Source: Lacrimispora xylanisolvens (GTDB lineage Bacteria; Bacillota; Clostridia; Lachnospirales; Lachnospiraceae). From it: a DNA stretch of 64,000 bases. The number at the start of each line of letters is the position of its first letter. The stretch's first letter is position 1. The notes below the pieces were generated by a model, which saw only the letters and a program-made list of their open reading frames with translations, made no database searches and had not been told where the DNA came from. The stretch covers positions 62,001-126,000 of the forward strand of contig NZ_PTJA01000011.1 of the NCBI RefSeq assembly GCF_002934545.1, read 5' to 3'. The translations under genes were made by a program, and so were the position numbers. This document shows positions 1 through 9,826 of the stretch, in pieces.

Positions 1-335
1 CCAGAGAGCCGGCATCCTTAGAGACTCCCATTGGTGAGGAAGATGATTCTAATTTAGGCGATTTTGTGGCTGATAATAATGTGGTAACACCGGAAGGCAA
101 CGTTGAGTCAGTCATGTTAAGAGAACATATCGACGCGCTTTTAGGTGATTTGAAGGAAAGAGAACGTCAGGTAATTGTTTTGAGGTTCGGTTTGGAAGAC
201 GGACATCCGCGCACATTGGAAGAAGTGGGAAAAGAATTTAATGTTACCCGCGAACGCATCAGGCAGATTGAGGCGAAAGCACTTAGAAAGCTGAGAAACC
301 CGGTTCGCAGCAAGCGAATCAGAGATTTCTTATAA
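1..335 (+). CDS. rpoD: RNA polymerase primary sigma factor, C-terminal fragment
   Basis: This is the 3' end of the housekeeping sigma-70 factor, which directs RNA polymerase to -35/-10 promoters. The reading frame is open from base 3 and the start lies outside the window. The visible part covers the end of region 3 and region 4: the segment [20 protein letters not shown] typical of RpoD, then the region 4.2 helix-turn-helix ([20 protein letters not shown]) and the C-terminal [13 protein letters not shown]. The internal GTG at 66 is not the true start, because the conserved sequence continues upstream. A hairpin terminator follows at once. Recognition as group 1 sigma is firm. Confidence 0.96.
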   Translation, partial: REPASLETPIGEEDDSNLGDFVADNNVVTPEGNVESVMLREHIDALLGDLKERERQVIVLRFGLEDGHPRTLEEVGKEFNVTRERIRQIEAKALRKLRNPVRSKRIRDFL

Positions 336-342
336 GACAAAT

Positions 343-377
343 AAAAGGCGCGGCTGGCATTTTTCTGCGCCTTTTTG
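343..377 (+). terminator. rho-independent terminator after rpoD
   Basis: AAAAGGCGC (343-351) pairs with GCGCCTTTT (367-375), followed by T residues. It sits between the rpoD stop and queH. No promoter fits in the 33 bases between it and queH, so some read-through into queH is likely. Confidence 0.85.
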
Positions 378-409
378 TCATTTCTGAAGACGGCAGGGAG
401 GAAGACATC

Positions 410-1045
410 ATGAACCCAAGAAATTATCAGAAGGAATTGGATCAGATTATTGAAGAAATAAAAGTACAGAATAAAGTTCCCAGACTTCTGATACATAGCT
501 GCTGCGCTCCATGCAGCAGTTATGTACTGGAGTATTTGTCCCAATATTTTGAAATTACTGTTTATTTTTACAATCCCAATATATATCCTCCTCTGGAATA
601 TATAAGACGTGTGGAGGAACAGGACCGGCTGATTCAGGAGATGAATTTTGTTCATCCGGTTACCTTACAGACCGGCGCGTATGAACCTCAGGAGTTTTAC
701 CGGATTGTGGAAGGTCTTGAGAAAGAGCCTGAAGGCGGTTTACGATGCTTTCGCTGTTATGAGCTCCGTCTTCAGGAGGCCGCCAAAATCGCCCAGGCGG
801 GCAGATTTGATTACTTTACAACCACCTTGTCCATCAGTCCCCTTAAAAATGCAGATAAGCTGAATGAAATAGGTGAAAAGCTGGGGAAAGAATACCGGGT
901 TGCTTATCTGCCATCTGATTTTAAGAAGAAAAACGGGTATAAACGCTCTGTAGAACTGTCGAAGGAGCATGACCTTTACAGGCAGGACTACTGTGGCTGC
1001 GTATTTTCACAAAGAGAGAGACAGACACAAGAATCTTCCTGCTGA
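410..1045 (+). CDS. queH: epoxyqueuosine reductase QueH
   Basis: QueH (DUF208) reduces epoxyqueuosine to queuosine in tRNA wobble position 34; it is the iron-sulfur alternative to the cobalamin enzyme QueG. The 211-residue protein has the expected cysteine motifs: H-S-C31-C32-A-P-C35 near the N-terminus, C113-F-R-C116-Y-E-L-R in the middle, and D-Y-C195-G-C197 near the C-terminus. Family knowledge says these bind an Fe-S cluster and a second metal site. Length is normal. A GGGAGGAAG ribosome binding site precedes the ATG. It lies directly behind the rpoD terminator with no clear promoter of its own, so it may depend on read-through. Confidence 0.93.
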   Translation: MNPRNYQKELDQIIEEIKVQNKVPRLLIHSCCAPCSSYVLEYLSQYFEITVYFYNPNIYPPLEYIRRVEEQDRLIQEMNFVHPVTLQTGAYEPQEFYRIVEGLEKEPEGGLRCFRCYELRLQEAAKIAQAGRFDYFTTTLSISPLKNADKLNEIGEKLGKEYRVAYLPSDFKKKNGYKRSVELSKEHDLYRQDYCGCVFSQRERQTQESSC

Positions 1046-1091
1046 CTGTGACCTTACTTTGGAAATATCTCAAAGACATGTTGTGTTTGGC

Positions 1092-1120
1092 TTGACACAA
1101 AATGGATATTGTAATAAAAT
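1092..1120 (+). promoter_or_regulatory. sigma-A promoter for ptsH
   Basis: TTGACA (1092-1097), 17-base spacer, TAAAAT (1115-1120). It lies 45 bases upstream of the ptsH ATG, so ptsH is probably transcribed by itself. Confidence 0.8.
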
Positions 1121-1165
1121 TAACAGCGTGGAGTATAAAAATTTGAGGATAAAGGAGTGAATTAT

Positions 1166-1432
1166 ATGTTATCAAAATCACTGACTGTTGTAAATCCATC
1201 CGGACTTCATTTAAGACCGGCAGGCGTTCTGTCTCAGACAGCTATGAAATTTAAATCTGATATAATTATTGAATACGGAGAGAAGAGGATTGTTGCCAAG
1301 AGCGTATTAAACGTAATGGCAGCCGGAATCAAATGCGGCGCTATGATCAATGTGATCTGCGACGGCGAGGACGAAGAAGCGGCAATGAAAACCATGACCG
1401 AAGCAATTGAGAGCGGTCTTGGCGAGATGTAA
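1166..1432 (+). CDS. ptsH: HPr, phosphocarrier protein of the PTS
   Basis: HPr carries phosphate from enzyme I to sugar-specific EIIA proteins, and in Firmicutes it also acts as a corepressor of CcpA when phosphorylated on Ser46. The 88-residue protein has both sites in canonical places: G-L-H15-L-R-P-A for the PEP-dependent site and K-S46-V-L for the HPr kinase site. I chose ATG 1166 because AAAGGAG (1152-1158) lies 7 bases before it; the GTG at 1157 overlaps that site. Having His15 argues against the paralogue Crh. ptsI is not adjacent; the gene has its own promoter and terminator, so it is an orphan ptsH. Confidence 0.92.
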   Translation: MLSKSLTVVNPSGLHLRPAGVLSQTAMKFKSDIIIEYGEKRIVAKSVLNVMAAGIKCGAMINVICDGEDEEAAMKTMTEAIESGLGEM

Positions 1433-1470
1433 TCCGTATCTGTTTATCGTATAAAATTCAACAGTGGAAG

Positions 1471-1505
1471 GCCCGGAATCGATGCTGATTCCGGGTCTTT
1501 TTTTA
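1471..1505 (+). terminator. rho-independent terminator after ptsH
   Basis: CCCGGAATC (1472-1480) and GATTCCGGG (1487-1495) form a perfect 9-bp stem with a 6-base loop, followed by a long T tract. Confidence 0.95.
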
Positions 1506-1783
1506 TTTGCAGTAATTTATATATTGCTTCTTTGATCTCTGTAACTGTTATAAAAATAAAGGAAACAATGGTTATTTCCAGTTGGATGCTTAATGAAAAA
1601 AATATGCACTTAATAATAATAAGCTAAGACTTAAATAAATTAGAAATTTATGCCACTAAAGGGAAAATCAACGAGAATTGTATTGCAACGATAAAATATT
1701 TTGGTATATAAGTTTAAAATACAGACAATATATTTATAAATGTTATATATTCGAATTATCTGACAATAACAAAATAAAACACA
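1506..1783. other. AT-rich intergenic stretch upstream of gltB
   Basis: Between the ptsH terminator and the gltB promoter lie about 280 bases of very AT-rich DNA. I see no open reading frame, conserved leader or clear riboswitch here. A gltC-like activator site could be present, but nothing identifies one. Confidence 0.5.
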
Positions 1784-1812
1784 TTTACAAAGTGCGAAAA
1801 ATGTAGTATTAT
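1784..1812 (+). promoter_or_regulatory. sigma-A promoter for gltBD
   Basis: TTTACA (1784-1789), 17-base spacer, TATTAT (1807-1812). The leader is about 60 bases and ends in a purine-rich ribosome binding site (AGGAAAGGAAGAG). Confidence 0.78.
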
Positions 1813-1877
1813 CAACTAAAATTACTGTTACACTTTAGCACCTCAAAGCAGAGGAGCAGTCAGGAAAGGAAGAGATT

Positions 1878-4800
1878 ATGGATAAGAGTTTACAATCCCC
1901 TAATAAAACAGGTACTCCGGGACTATATGATCCCCGCTTCGAGCATGATAACTGCGGTATCGGTGCAGTGGCAAATATGAAGGGGATAAAGACCCATAAG
2001 ACAGTGGAGCAAGCTCTTCATATCGTGGAAAATTTAGAACACAGGGCAGGAAAAGATGCAGATGGCAAGACTGGAGACGGTGTTGGTATTATGCTTCAGA
2101 TCTCTCACAAATTCTTTAAGAAAGTGACCAAACCATTAAACATCGGGATTGGTGAAGAGAGAGAATACGGTGTGGGCATGTTTTTCTTCCCCCAGGATGA
2201 GCTTGCCAGAAACCAGGCAAAAAAGATGTTTGAAATTATTGTACAGAAGGAAGGTCTTGAATTTCTGGGCTGGAGAGATGTACCCATTCATCCGGAACTG
2301 ATTGGTGCCAAAGCAGTGGAGCGTATGCCTTATATCGCTCAGGCTTTTATTAAGAAGCCTGCTGACGTGAAGAAAGGCCTGGATTTTGACCGGAAACTTT
2401 ATGTATCCAGACGAATTTTTGAACAGAGCAATGATAATACCTATGTGGTTTCTTTAAGCAGCAGGACAATTGTATATAAAGGAATGTTTCTTGTAAAGGA
2501 ATTAAGACAGTTCTTTACAGATCTTCAGGATAAAGATTATGAATCAGCCATTGCAGTGGTTCATTCCCGTTTCAGTACCAATACCAATCCAAGCTGGATG
2601 AGAGCTCATCCAAATCGTCTCATCGTACATAACGGCGAGATCAACACCATTCGCGGTAATGTGGATAAGATGATGGCCAGGGAAGAAAACATGGAATCTG
2701 AGTATTTCAGCAGTGATATGCATAAGGTTCTTCCTATTATTAATCAGGAAGGCTCTGACTCTGCCATGCTTGACAATGCCCTGGAGTTTATGATGATGAG
2801 CGGCATGGATTTACCTCTGGCAGTGATGGTAACCATTCCTGCACCATGGGAGCATGATAAATCCATGCCTCAGGAGATCCGTGACTTCTATCGTTACTAT
2901 GCAACGATGATGGAACCGTGGGATGGCCCGGCTTCCATCGTATTCAGTGACGGTGATTTGGTAGGAGCTGTGTTAGACCGTAATGGTCTCAGACCTTCCA
3001 GATATTATATAACCGATGATGATCATATGATTCTGGCATCTGAGGTAGGTGCAATTGACATCGAGCAGAGCCATGTGGTGAAAAAAGAACGCCTTCGCCC
3101 AGGAAAGATGCTTTTAATCGATACGGTAAAGGGATGCCTGATTACTGATGAAGAATTAAAAGAAACTTATGCCCAGAGAAAGCCTTACGGTGAATGGCTG
3201 GATTCCAACTTAATTGAATTAAAGGATCTCCCCATCCCCAATAAAGGCGTTCCTGCCATGACCAGAGCGGACCGCGCAAAAATGCAGAAAACCTATGGTT
3301 ATACGTACGAAGAATATAAAACCATGATTCTGCCTATGGCCTTAAACGGAGCGGAAGCAGTTTCAGCCATGGGTGCGGACAGTCCTCTTGCAGTATTGAG
3401 CAAGAAGCATCAGCCGCTTTTTAACTACTTTAAGCAGCTGTTTGCCCAGGTAACCAATCCCCCCATTGACTCTATTCGTGAGGAAATTGTAACTTCCACT
3501 ACGGTTTACGTGGGAGAAGAGGGCAATATTTTAAAAGAAGAAGCAGAAAACTGCAAGATCTTAAAAGTGAATAATCCCATTCTTACCTGTACGGATCTAC
3601 TGAAGATCAAACATATGAAGAGACCGGGATTTAAGGTAGAAGTGATTCCCATTACCTATTATAAGAACACTTCACTGGAAAAAGCCATTGACAGGCTGTT
3701 TTTAGAGGCAGACAGAGCTCATCGGGATGGTGCTAATATCATTATTTTATCAGACCGTGATATTGATGAAAACCACGTGCCGATTCCTTCTTTGCTGGCA
3801 GTTTCTGCACTTCAGCAGCATCTGGTAAAGACCAAGAAAAGAACCTCAGTTGCCCTTATATTAGAGAGTGGAGAGCCCAGAGAAGTTCACCACTTTGCAA
3901 CATTATTAGGATATGGAGCCTGTGCAATTAACCCGTATCTGGCTCAGGAATCCATTCATAATTTAATTGAAAATGGCATGCTTGATAAGGACTATTACGC
4001 TGCTGTGGAGGATTACAACTCTGCCGTTTTACATGGCATTGTAAAGATTGCTTCTAAAATGGGTATCTCCACCGTGCAGTCCTATCAGGGAGCGCAGATA
4101 TTTGAAGCCATTGGTATTTCAAAGAAAGTGGTAGATACGTATTTTACCGATACAGTAAGCCGGGTGGAAGGTATCAATTTAGAGGATATTGCCAATGACG
4201 TGGACACCCTTCACTCCGCAGCATTTGATCCTCTTGGTCTTGATGTGGACTTAACTTTAGACAGCGTGGGAAGTCATAAAGAAAGAGCAGGACAGGAAGA
4301 GCACCTTTACAATCCGCGTACCATTCATCTGCTGCAGCAGGCCACCAGAACAGGCAGTTATGAGACATTTAAGGAGTACACACACGCGTTAACCCAGGAA
4401 GGCCAGATGGTCAATTTAAGAAGTCTTCTTGACTTCGATTATGCTAAGACCAAAGAAATTCCGGTTGAAGAAGTGGAAAGTGTGGAATCCATTGTAAAAC
4501 GTTTTAAGACAGGTGCCATGTCCTATGGCTCCATTTCACAGGAAGCTCACGAGGCTCTTGCCATCGCAATGAACCGGATTCACGGAAAATCAAACAGCGG
4601 TGAGGGCGGTGAAAGCCTGGAGCGTCTGACAACAGGACCAGATGGAGTTAACCGTTGTTCTGCTATTAAACAGGTTGCTTCCGGACGTTTTGGTGTGACT
4701 TCCAGATATTTAGTCAGTGCAAAAGAGATTCAGATTAAAATGGCACAGGGTGCAAAGCCAGGAGAGGGCGGCCAGCTCCCAGGACAGAAAGTATATCCAT

Positions 4801-6437
4801 GGGTGGCTAAAACAAGACATTCCACAACTGGTGTGGGATTAATTTCACCGCCGCCTCATCATGATATTTATTCCATTGAGGATCTTGCCCAGCTGATTTA
4901 TGATTTAAAAAATTCCAATACCAGTGCCAGAATTTCCGTTAAGCTGGTTTCCGAAGCAGGAGTGGGAACAGTAGCTGCCGGTGTTGCCAAAGCAGGTGCC
5001 CAGGTTATTTTAATCTCCTCATTTGACGGCGGAACCGGTGCAGCACCAAGAAACTCCATCTATAATGCAGGACTTCCATGGGAACTTGGCGTGGCAGAGG
5101 CACATCAGACCCTGATTATGAACGGGCTTCGTGACAAGGTAATTCTGGAAACTGACGGAAAACTGATGACTGGACGGGATGTGGCCATTGCCTGTATGCT
5201 TGGAGCTGAGGAATTCGGCTTTGCAACAGCACCGCTTGTAACTTTGGGCTGCGTTATGATGAGAGTCTGCAACTTAGATACCTGTCCGGTTGGAGTTGCC
5301 ACTCAAAATCCGGAACTTCGCAAGCGCTTTAAAGGAAAACCGGAATATGTTGTGAATTTCATGTACTTTATTGCAAGAGAGCTCCGGGAATATATGGCGA
5401 AGCTTGGAATCCGTACAGTAGATGAGCTGGTTGGAAGAACCGATCTCTTAAAGAAAAAAGATCAGATTTCCAATGAAAGGGCAAAGAAAGTAGATTTCTC
5501 TGCAATTTTAGGCAACCCATATGTGGGCGGCAAAGTAGCAGGCTACGACAAAAAGCTGGTTTATGACTTCGAGCTGGATAAAACCATTGACGAGAAGATT
5601 ATTTTGAAAAAATTAAGGCAGGCACTCGCTGCCGGTCAGAAGAAGGGACTTCAGATTGATGTTTCCAATACCGACCGTGCACTGGGAACCATATTCGGAT
5701 CAGAGATAACCAGACTGTATCCGGAAGGACTGGCAGAGGATACCTTTACCATTAACTGTACAGGAAGCGGCGGTCAGAGTTTCGGCGCATTTATTCCAAG
5801 AGGTCTGACTCTGGAGCTGATCGGCGACAGCAACGATTACTTTGGCAAGGGACTTTCCGGCGGAAAACTGGTGGTTTATCCTCCTCAGGGAATTAAGTTT
5901 AAACCGGAAGAAAATATTGTCATCGGTAATGTGGCTCTGTACGGCGCAACCAGCGGAAAAGCCTTTATCTGCGGTGTGGCGGGAGAACGGTTCTGTGTTC
6001 GAAATTCCGGCGCAACTGCAGTGGTGGAAGGTGTTGGTGACCACGGATGTGAGTACATGACAGGCGGCCGCGTGGTGGTACTTGGATCAACAGGCAAGAA
6101 CTTTGCGGCAGGTATGAGCGGCGGAATCGCTTACGTATTAGATGAAAAGAGGGATTTATACAAACGCCTCAATAAAGAAATGGTTTCTTTTGAAGAAGTT
6201 ACCAACAAATACGATGTTTTGGAATTAAAGGATATGATCAAGGAACATGTGGCTTATACCAACTCCGCAAAGGGCAAGGAAATCCTCGACAACTTTGGAG
6301 AATATCTGCCTAAATTCAAGAAAATCATGCCTCATGACTACAGACGCATGATGAATACCATTGTTCAGATGGAAGAAAAGGGTTTAAGCAGCGAGCAGGC
6401 ACAGATTGAAGCATTTTATGCCAATACAAAGAAGTAA
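1878..6437 (+). CDS. gltB: glutamate synthase large subunit
   Basis: The large subunit of glutamate synthase (GOGAT) splits glutamine and transfers the ammonia to 2-oxoglutarate, giving glutamate. The 1519-residue length is normal. Order of domains: class II glutamine amidotransferase, whose nucleophile is Cys26 (F-E-H-D-N-C-G-I-G) after a short propeptide; central domain; FMN-binding synthase domain from about residue 880; and the C-terminal beta-helix rich in G-x-x-G-G repeats (about 1280-1450). The 3Fe-4S ligands are visible at C1125, C1131 and C1136. gltD follows after 12 bases, so the two form an operon with its own strong promoter and a terminator behind gltD. Confidence 0.97.
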   Translation: MDKSLQSPNKTGTPGLYDPRFEHDNCGIGAVANMKGIKTHKTVEQALHIVENLEHRAGKDADGKTGDGVGIMLQISHKFFKKVTKPLNIGIGEEREYGVGMFFFPQDELARNQAKKMFEIIVQKEGLEFLGWRDVPIHPELIGAKAVERMPYIAQAFIKKPADVKKGLDFDRKLYVSRRIFEQSNDNTYVVSLSSRTIVYKGMFLVKELRQFFTDLQDKDYESAIAVVHSRFSTNTNPSWMRAHPNRLIVHNGEINTIRGNVDKMMAREENMESEYFSSDMHKVLPIINQEGSDSAMLDNALEFMMMSGMDLPLAVMVTIPAPWEHDKSMPQEIRDFYRYYATMMEPWDGPASIVFSDGDLVGAVLDRNGLRPSRYYITDDDHMILASEVGAIDIEQSHVVKKERLRPGKMLLIDTVKGCLITDEELKETYAQRKPYGEWLDSNLIELKDLPIPNKGVPAMTRADRAKMQKTYGYTYEEYKTMILPMALNGAEAVSAMGADSPLAVLSKKHQPLFNYFKQLFAQVTNPPIDSIREEIVTSTTVYVGEEGNILKEEAENCKILKVNNPILTCTDLLKIKHMKRPGFKVEVIPITYYKNTSLEKAIDRLFLEADRAHRDGANIIILSDRDIDENHVPIPSLLAVSALQQHLVKTKKRTSVALILESGEPREVHHFATLLGYGACAINPYLAQESIHNLIENGMLDKDYYAAVEDYNSAVLHGIVKIASKMGISTVQSYQGAQIFEAIGISKKVVDTYFTDTVSRVEGINLEDIANDVDTLHSAAFDPLGLDVDLTLDSVGSHKERAGQEEHLYNPRTIHLLQQATRTGSYETFKEYTHALTQEGQMVNLRSLLDFDYAKTKEIPVEEVESVESIVKRFKTGAMSYGSISQEAHEALAIAMNRIHGKSNSGEGGESLERLTTGPDGVNRCSAIKQVASGRFGVTSRYLVSAKEIQIKMAQGAKPGEGGQLPGQKVYPWVAKTRHSTTGVGLISPPPHHDIYSIEDLAQLIYDLKNSNTSARISVKLVSEAGVGTVAAGVAKAGAQVILISSFDGGTGAAPRNSIYNAGLPWELGVAEAHQTLIMNGLRDKVILETDGKLMTGRDVAIACMLGAEEFGFATAPLVTLGCVMMRVCNLDTCPVGVATQNPELRKRFKGKPEYVVNFMYFIARELREYMAKLGIRTVDELVGRTDLLKKKDQISNERAKKVDFSAILGNPYVGGKVAGYDKKLVYDFELDKTIDEKIILKKLRQALAAGQKKGLQIDVSNTDRALGTIFGSEITRLYPEGLAEDTFTINCTGSGGQSFGAFIPRGLTLELIGDSNDYFGKGLSGGKLVVYPPQGIKFKPEENIVIGNVALYGATSGKAFICGVAGERFCVRNSGATAVVEGVGDHGCEYMTGGRVVVLGSTGKNFAAGMSGGIAYVLDEKRDLYKRLNKEMVSFEEVTNKYDVLELKDMIKEHVAYTNSAKGKEILDNFGEYLPKFKKIMPHDYRRMMNTIVQMEEKGLSSEQAQIEAFYANTKK

Positions 6438-6449
6438 GGAGGAGCGAAA

Positions 6450-7937
6450 ATGGGTAAGCCAACAGGATTTTTAGAATATAAAAGAGAAACAGGAAGAACG
6501 GTAGATCCCAAGACCCGTTTGAAAAATTATAACGAGTTCCATCTGCCCCTTTCTGAAAAAGAACAAAAATGCCAGGGTGCGCGGTGTATGGACTGCGGTG
6601 TACCATTTTGCCAGTCAGGAGTTATTTTAAATGGAATGGTTTCGGGCTGTCCCTTAAACAATCTAATACCGGAATGGAATGATCTTGTCTATTCCGGTAC
6701 CTGGCAGCAGGCATATAACCGTTTGAAAAAAACCAACAGCTTTCCGGAATTTACTGCACGGGTCTGCCCGGCACCCTGTGAAGCGGCATGTACCTGCGGA
6801 TTAAACGGTGATCCGGTTGCGATTAAGGAAAATGAGTATGCCATTGTTGAACGTGCCTATGCTTCCGGAATTGCAGGACCAAGACCTCCTAAAATCCGTA
6901 CTGGAAAAAAGGTTGCAGTCATTGGATCCGGTCCTGCCGGTCTGGCAGCTGCGGACCAGTTAAATAAACGGGGACACAGCGTAACTGTCCTGGAACGGGA
7001 AGACCGTGCAGGCGGACTTCTCATGTATGGAATCCCCAATATGAAGCTGGAAAAGCATGTGATTGACCGGAAGGTTGAAATCATGAAAGAAGAGGGAATC
7101 GAGTTTCTTACCAATGCTGATGTTGGAAAAAACCAGAAGGCGAAAGACCTTTTAAAGGACTATGACCGTATTATCCTTGCCTGTGGAGCATCAAATCCCA
7201 GAGATTTAAATGTTCCCGGAAGAGATGCACAGGGAATCTATTTTGCAGTGGATTTCTTAAAATCCACAACAAAAAGCCTGTTAAATTCTGACCTGCAGGA
7301 TAATCAGTATATATCTGCAAAGGGAAAACATGTGATTGTAATCGGGGGCGGAGATACAGGGAACGACTGTGTTGGTACGTCGCTCCGCCATGGCTGTGCC
7401 TCTGTGACTCAGCTTGAGATGATGCCAAAGCTTCCTGAAACAAGGACAGAGGATAACTCCTGGCCGGAATGGCCAAAAGTGCTGAAAACTGATTACGGTC
7501 AGGAAGAGGCAATCTCTGTATTTGGCAAAGACCCAAGAGTATATCAGACGACTGTGAAGGAATTTATAAAAGATAAATCCGGCAAGCTGGTAAAAGCAGT
7601 TTTAATGAGCCTTGAGCCGAAAAAGGATGAGAAAACCGGACGGATGAGCATGGAGCCGGTAGCAGGCAGTGAAAAAGAAGTTCCTGCTGATTTAGTTCTG
7701 ATAGCAGCCGGTTTCTTAGGCGCTCAGAATTATGTTGCAGATGCGTTCGGTGTGAAGTTAAACGGCAGAAGTAATGTTGAAACCGAAGCGGGCAGATATA
7801 AAACCAACGTGGATAAGGTTTTTGTGGCAGGAGATATGCACAGAGGCCAGTCCCTTGTGGTATGGGCTATCAGAGAGGGCCGTGAAGTAGCGAAAGAAGT
7901 AGATATCAGCCTAATGGGCTATACCAATCTGGTATAA
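6450..7937 (+). CDS. gltD: glutamate synthase small subunit (NAD(P)H-dependent)
   Basis: GltD passes electrons from NAD(P)H through FAD and iron-sulfur clusters to GltB. The 495-residue protein starts with the cysteine-rich Fe-S domain ([10 protein letters not shown], then C-P-L-N-N and C-P-A-P-C-E-A-A-C), followed by the FAD dinucleotide fold (G-S-G-P-A-G-L, about residue 157) and the NAD(P)H fold (G-G-G-D-T-G-N-D-C, about residue 298). Near the C-terminus, [15 protein letters not shown] is the usual FAD-contacting segment. An AAGGAGGAG ribosome binding site lies just before the ATG, and the gene is co-transcribed with gltB. Confidence 0.96.
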   Translation: MGKPTGFLEYKRETGRTVDPKTRLKNYNEFHLPLSEKEQKCQGARCMDCGVPFCQSGVILNGMVSGCPLNNLIPEWNDLVYSGTWQQAYNRLKKTNSFPEFTARVCPAPCEAACTCGLNGDPVAIKENEYAIVERAYASGIAGPRPPKIRTGKKVAVIGSGPAGLAAADQLNKRGHSVTVLEREDRAGGLLMYGIPNMKLEKHVIDRKVEIMKEEGIEFLTNADVGKNQKAKDLLKDYDRIILACGASNPRDLNVPGRDAQGIYFAVDFLKSTTKSLLNSDLQDNQYISAKGKHVIVIGGGDTGNDCVGTSLRHGCASVTQLEMMPKLPETRTEDNSWPEWPKVLKTDYGQEEAISVFGKDPRVYQTTVKEFIKDKSGKLVKAVLMSLEPKKDEKTGRMSMEPVAGSEKEVPADLVLIAAGFLGAQNYVADAFGVKLNGRSNVETEAGRYKTNVDKVFVAGDMHRGQSLVVWAIREGREVAKEVDISLMGYTNLV

Positions 7938-7941
7938 TGAG

Positions 7942-7977
7942 AAGGAAGAGAGACATTTTGTTTCTCTTCCTTTTTAT
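7942..7977 (+). terminator. rho-independent terminator after gltD
   Basis: AAGGAAGAGA (7942-7951) pairs with TCTCTTCCTT (7963-7972), with a short loop and T residues behind. Confidence 0.88.
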
Positions 7978-8101
7978 CTTCAAGAGTCTTAAAGCTATAT
8001 GGATTGAATATTTATTAATATGTTAATTTTGAAACAATTAACTGCAATAATTAAAAAAATAACAATAAATTATAAAAAGTATAAAAATAGTTCGATATAT
8101 A

Positions 8102-8130
8102 TTGATAATAATGTGATTATAAGTTATAAT
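8102..8130 (+). promoter_or_regulatory. sigma-A promoter for korAB
   Basis: TTGATA (8102-8107), 17-base spacer, TATAAT (8125-8130). The leader is only about 20-25 bases and carries AAAAGGAGG before the korA start. Confidence 0.82.
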
Positions 8131-8158
8131 TAGTCAAAATTTAAAAGGAGGAAAACCT

Positions 8159-9826
8159 ATGTATAATATTCTGATTGGTGGCGCTGCCGGCCAAGGCATC
8201 GATACCACAGTCTCTATTTTAGAAAAACTGCTGAAGCATTCCGGCTATTATATCTATACAACCAGAGATTTCATGTCACGGGTGCGGGGAGGTCATAACT
8301 TTTCCCTTCTGCGATTTGGGACGGAGGTCATTACCTCCCACAGTTACCGTTTAGATGGAATCATTGCTTTGAATGAGGAGACCATTGACTTACATAAGCA
8401 CGAATTAAAGGAAGAAGGTTTTGTCTTATGTGACAGCAGTTTTGATTATCCTGATACAGACGTAAGAGTCATGAAACTTCCCATGAACAAAATTGCAAAA
8501 GAACTTGGGAACGGGAAAGCTTCTGCAAGTGTGGCAGTAGGAGCGATATTAAAACTCTTCGGTGAGCCATTTACCTATGTTGAGGAAATCATGGCTGATG
8601 TCATGAAGAAGGAAATCCTTGAGGTTAATTTAAATGCAGCCAAAGCTGGATACGCAGCCGTAGAAGCAAAATTTAACCATCTGGAAGGCGGTTATAAAGA
8701 TTATATGCTTATTTCAGGCAGTGAGGCTTTGGGGCTTGGAGCAGTGGCGGGAGGACTTAAATTCTATTCTGCCTATCCAATGTCTCCATCTACGGCAGTT
8801 TTAGAATATCTGGCCTCTGTAGGACATAAGGCAGGAATCGTGGTGGAGCAGGCAGAAGATGAGATTGCTGCCGTTAACATGGCACTGGGTGCTTCCTTTG
8901 CCGGCGCAAGAGCCATGACAGGAACCAGCGGAGGCGGCTTCTGCTTAAAGGTGGAGGCGCTGGGATTCTCCGGTATTGCAGAGATTCCTCTTGTAGCTGT
9001 AGATGTGCAAAGACCTGGTCCGGCAACCGGTCTGCCCACCCGCACAGAGCAAAGTGACTTAAAATTTGTTATTTCCGCATCCCAGGGAGAGTTCCCCAGA
9101 CTTGTGATAGCGTTAAGAAGTCAGGAGGATGCTTTTTACCAGACATTCCGGGCTCTTAATCTGGCAGAAAAATACCAGATCCCTGTCATACTGCTCAGCG
9201 ACCAGTATCTTGGAGATTCAACAGCCTGTGTGAAGCCCTTTGACATATCGGGACTGAAACAAGTCAGTCATGCAACGGAGGCAGAAGGAGAGTATTTGCG
9301 TTACAGGATAACGGAAGATGGAATTTCCCCCAGGCTTATTCCCGGACTTACAGACCATATTGTTGCTGCTGACAGTGATGAACATGATGAAAGAGGATGG
9401 ATCACGGAATCTGCAGAGGTCAGAATCCAGATGGTGGATAAGCGGATGAGAAAATTAGAGGGTCTGATGGAAGAACTGTCAGAACCAGAGTTTATAGGAG
9501 AGGAGAACTGCGAAACACTGTTACTTGGCTGGGGTTCTGCTTACGGCCCCATCAAAGAGGCGGTCTCTCTTCTAAATAAAAATGGGAAAGGAAGCTATGG
9601 CGCCCTGGTGTTTGGAGATATTTATCCCCTTCCTCAGGAGAAATTAAAATTTTATGCGAAAGGCAGGACGTTAATCAACGTAGAACAAAATGCAACAGGC
9701 CAGCTGGCTTCCCTGATCAGAGAGCAGACAGGAATTGAGTGTCATAAAAGTATTTTAAAATATGACGGCAGGCAGATATCAGGTGAAGAAATTACAAAAA
9801 AAGTGCTGGAAGGAGGTTACAGGTAG
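8159..9826 (+). CDS. korA: 2-oxoacid:ferredoxin oxidoreductase, fused gamma-alpha subunit
   Basis: This subunit belongs to the enzymes that oxidatively decarboxylate 2-oxoacids to acyl-CoA with ferredoxin as acceptor. The 555-residue protein is a fusion: residues 1-185 are the gamma domain (G-G-A-A-G-Q-G-I-D near the N-terminus), and from about residue 190 the alpha (pyrimidine-binding) domain follows with S-G-S-E-A-L-G-L-G, the Y-P-M-S-P-S-T segment and Q-R-P-G-P-A-T-G-L-P-T-R. This is the two-subunit layout typical of 2-oxoglutarate-type enzymes; the real substrate (2-oxoglutarate, pyruvate or a branched-chain 2-oxoacid) cannot be told from sequence alone. The beta subunit starts on the next base. 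The symbol is by similarity. Confidence 0.9.
   Translation: MYNILIGGAAGQGIDTTVSILEKLLKHSGYYIYTTRDFMSRVRGGHNFSLLRFGTEVITSHSYRLDGIIALNEETIDLHKHELKEEGFVLCDSSFDYPDTDVRVMKLPMNKIAKELGNGKASASVAVGAILKLFGEPFTYVEEIMADVMKKEILEVNLNAAKAGYAAVEAKFNHLEGGYKDYMLISGSEALGLGAVAGGLKFYSAYPMSPSTAVLEYLASVGHKAGIVVEQAEDEIAAVNMALGASFAGARAMTGTSGGGFCLKVEALGFSGIAEIPLVAVDVQRPGPATGLPTRTEQSDLKFVISASQGEFPRLVIALRSQEDAFYQTFRALNLAEKYQIPVILLSDQYLGDSTACVKPFDISGLKQVSHATEAEGEYLRYRITEDGISPRLIPGLTDHIVAADSDEHDERGWITESAEVRIQMVDKRMRKLEGLMEELSEPEFIGEENCETLLLGWGSAYGPIKEAVSLLNKNGKGSYGALVFGDIYPLPQEKLKFYAKGRTLINVEQNATGQLASLIREQTGIECHKSILKYDGRQISGEEITKKVLEGGYR

Noticed and set aside
167-655. Minus-strand open frame of 162 codons over rpoD and queH
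   Set aside because: It crosses a terminator and overlaps two certain genes; no ribosome binding site or recognisable domain.
969-1160. Plus-strand frame of 63 codons between queH and ptsH
   Set aside because: Overlaps the end of queH and runs through the ptsH promoter; no ribosome binding site.
1506-1877. Possible glutamine or other riboswitch before gltB
   Set aside because: No conserved aptamer blocks or terminator hairpin in the stretch; the leader behind the promoter is only about 60 bases.
5700-6044. Minus-strand frame of 114 codons inside gltB
   Set aside because: Shadow of the conserved beta-helix part of gltB; composition follows the other strand.
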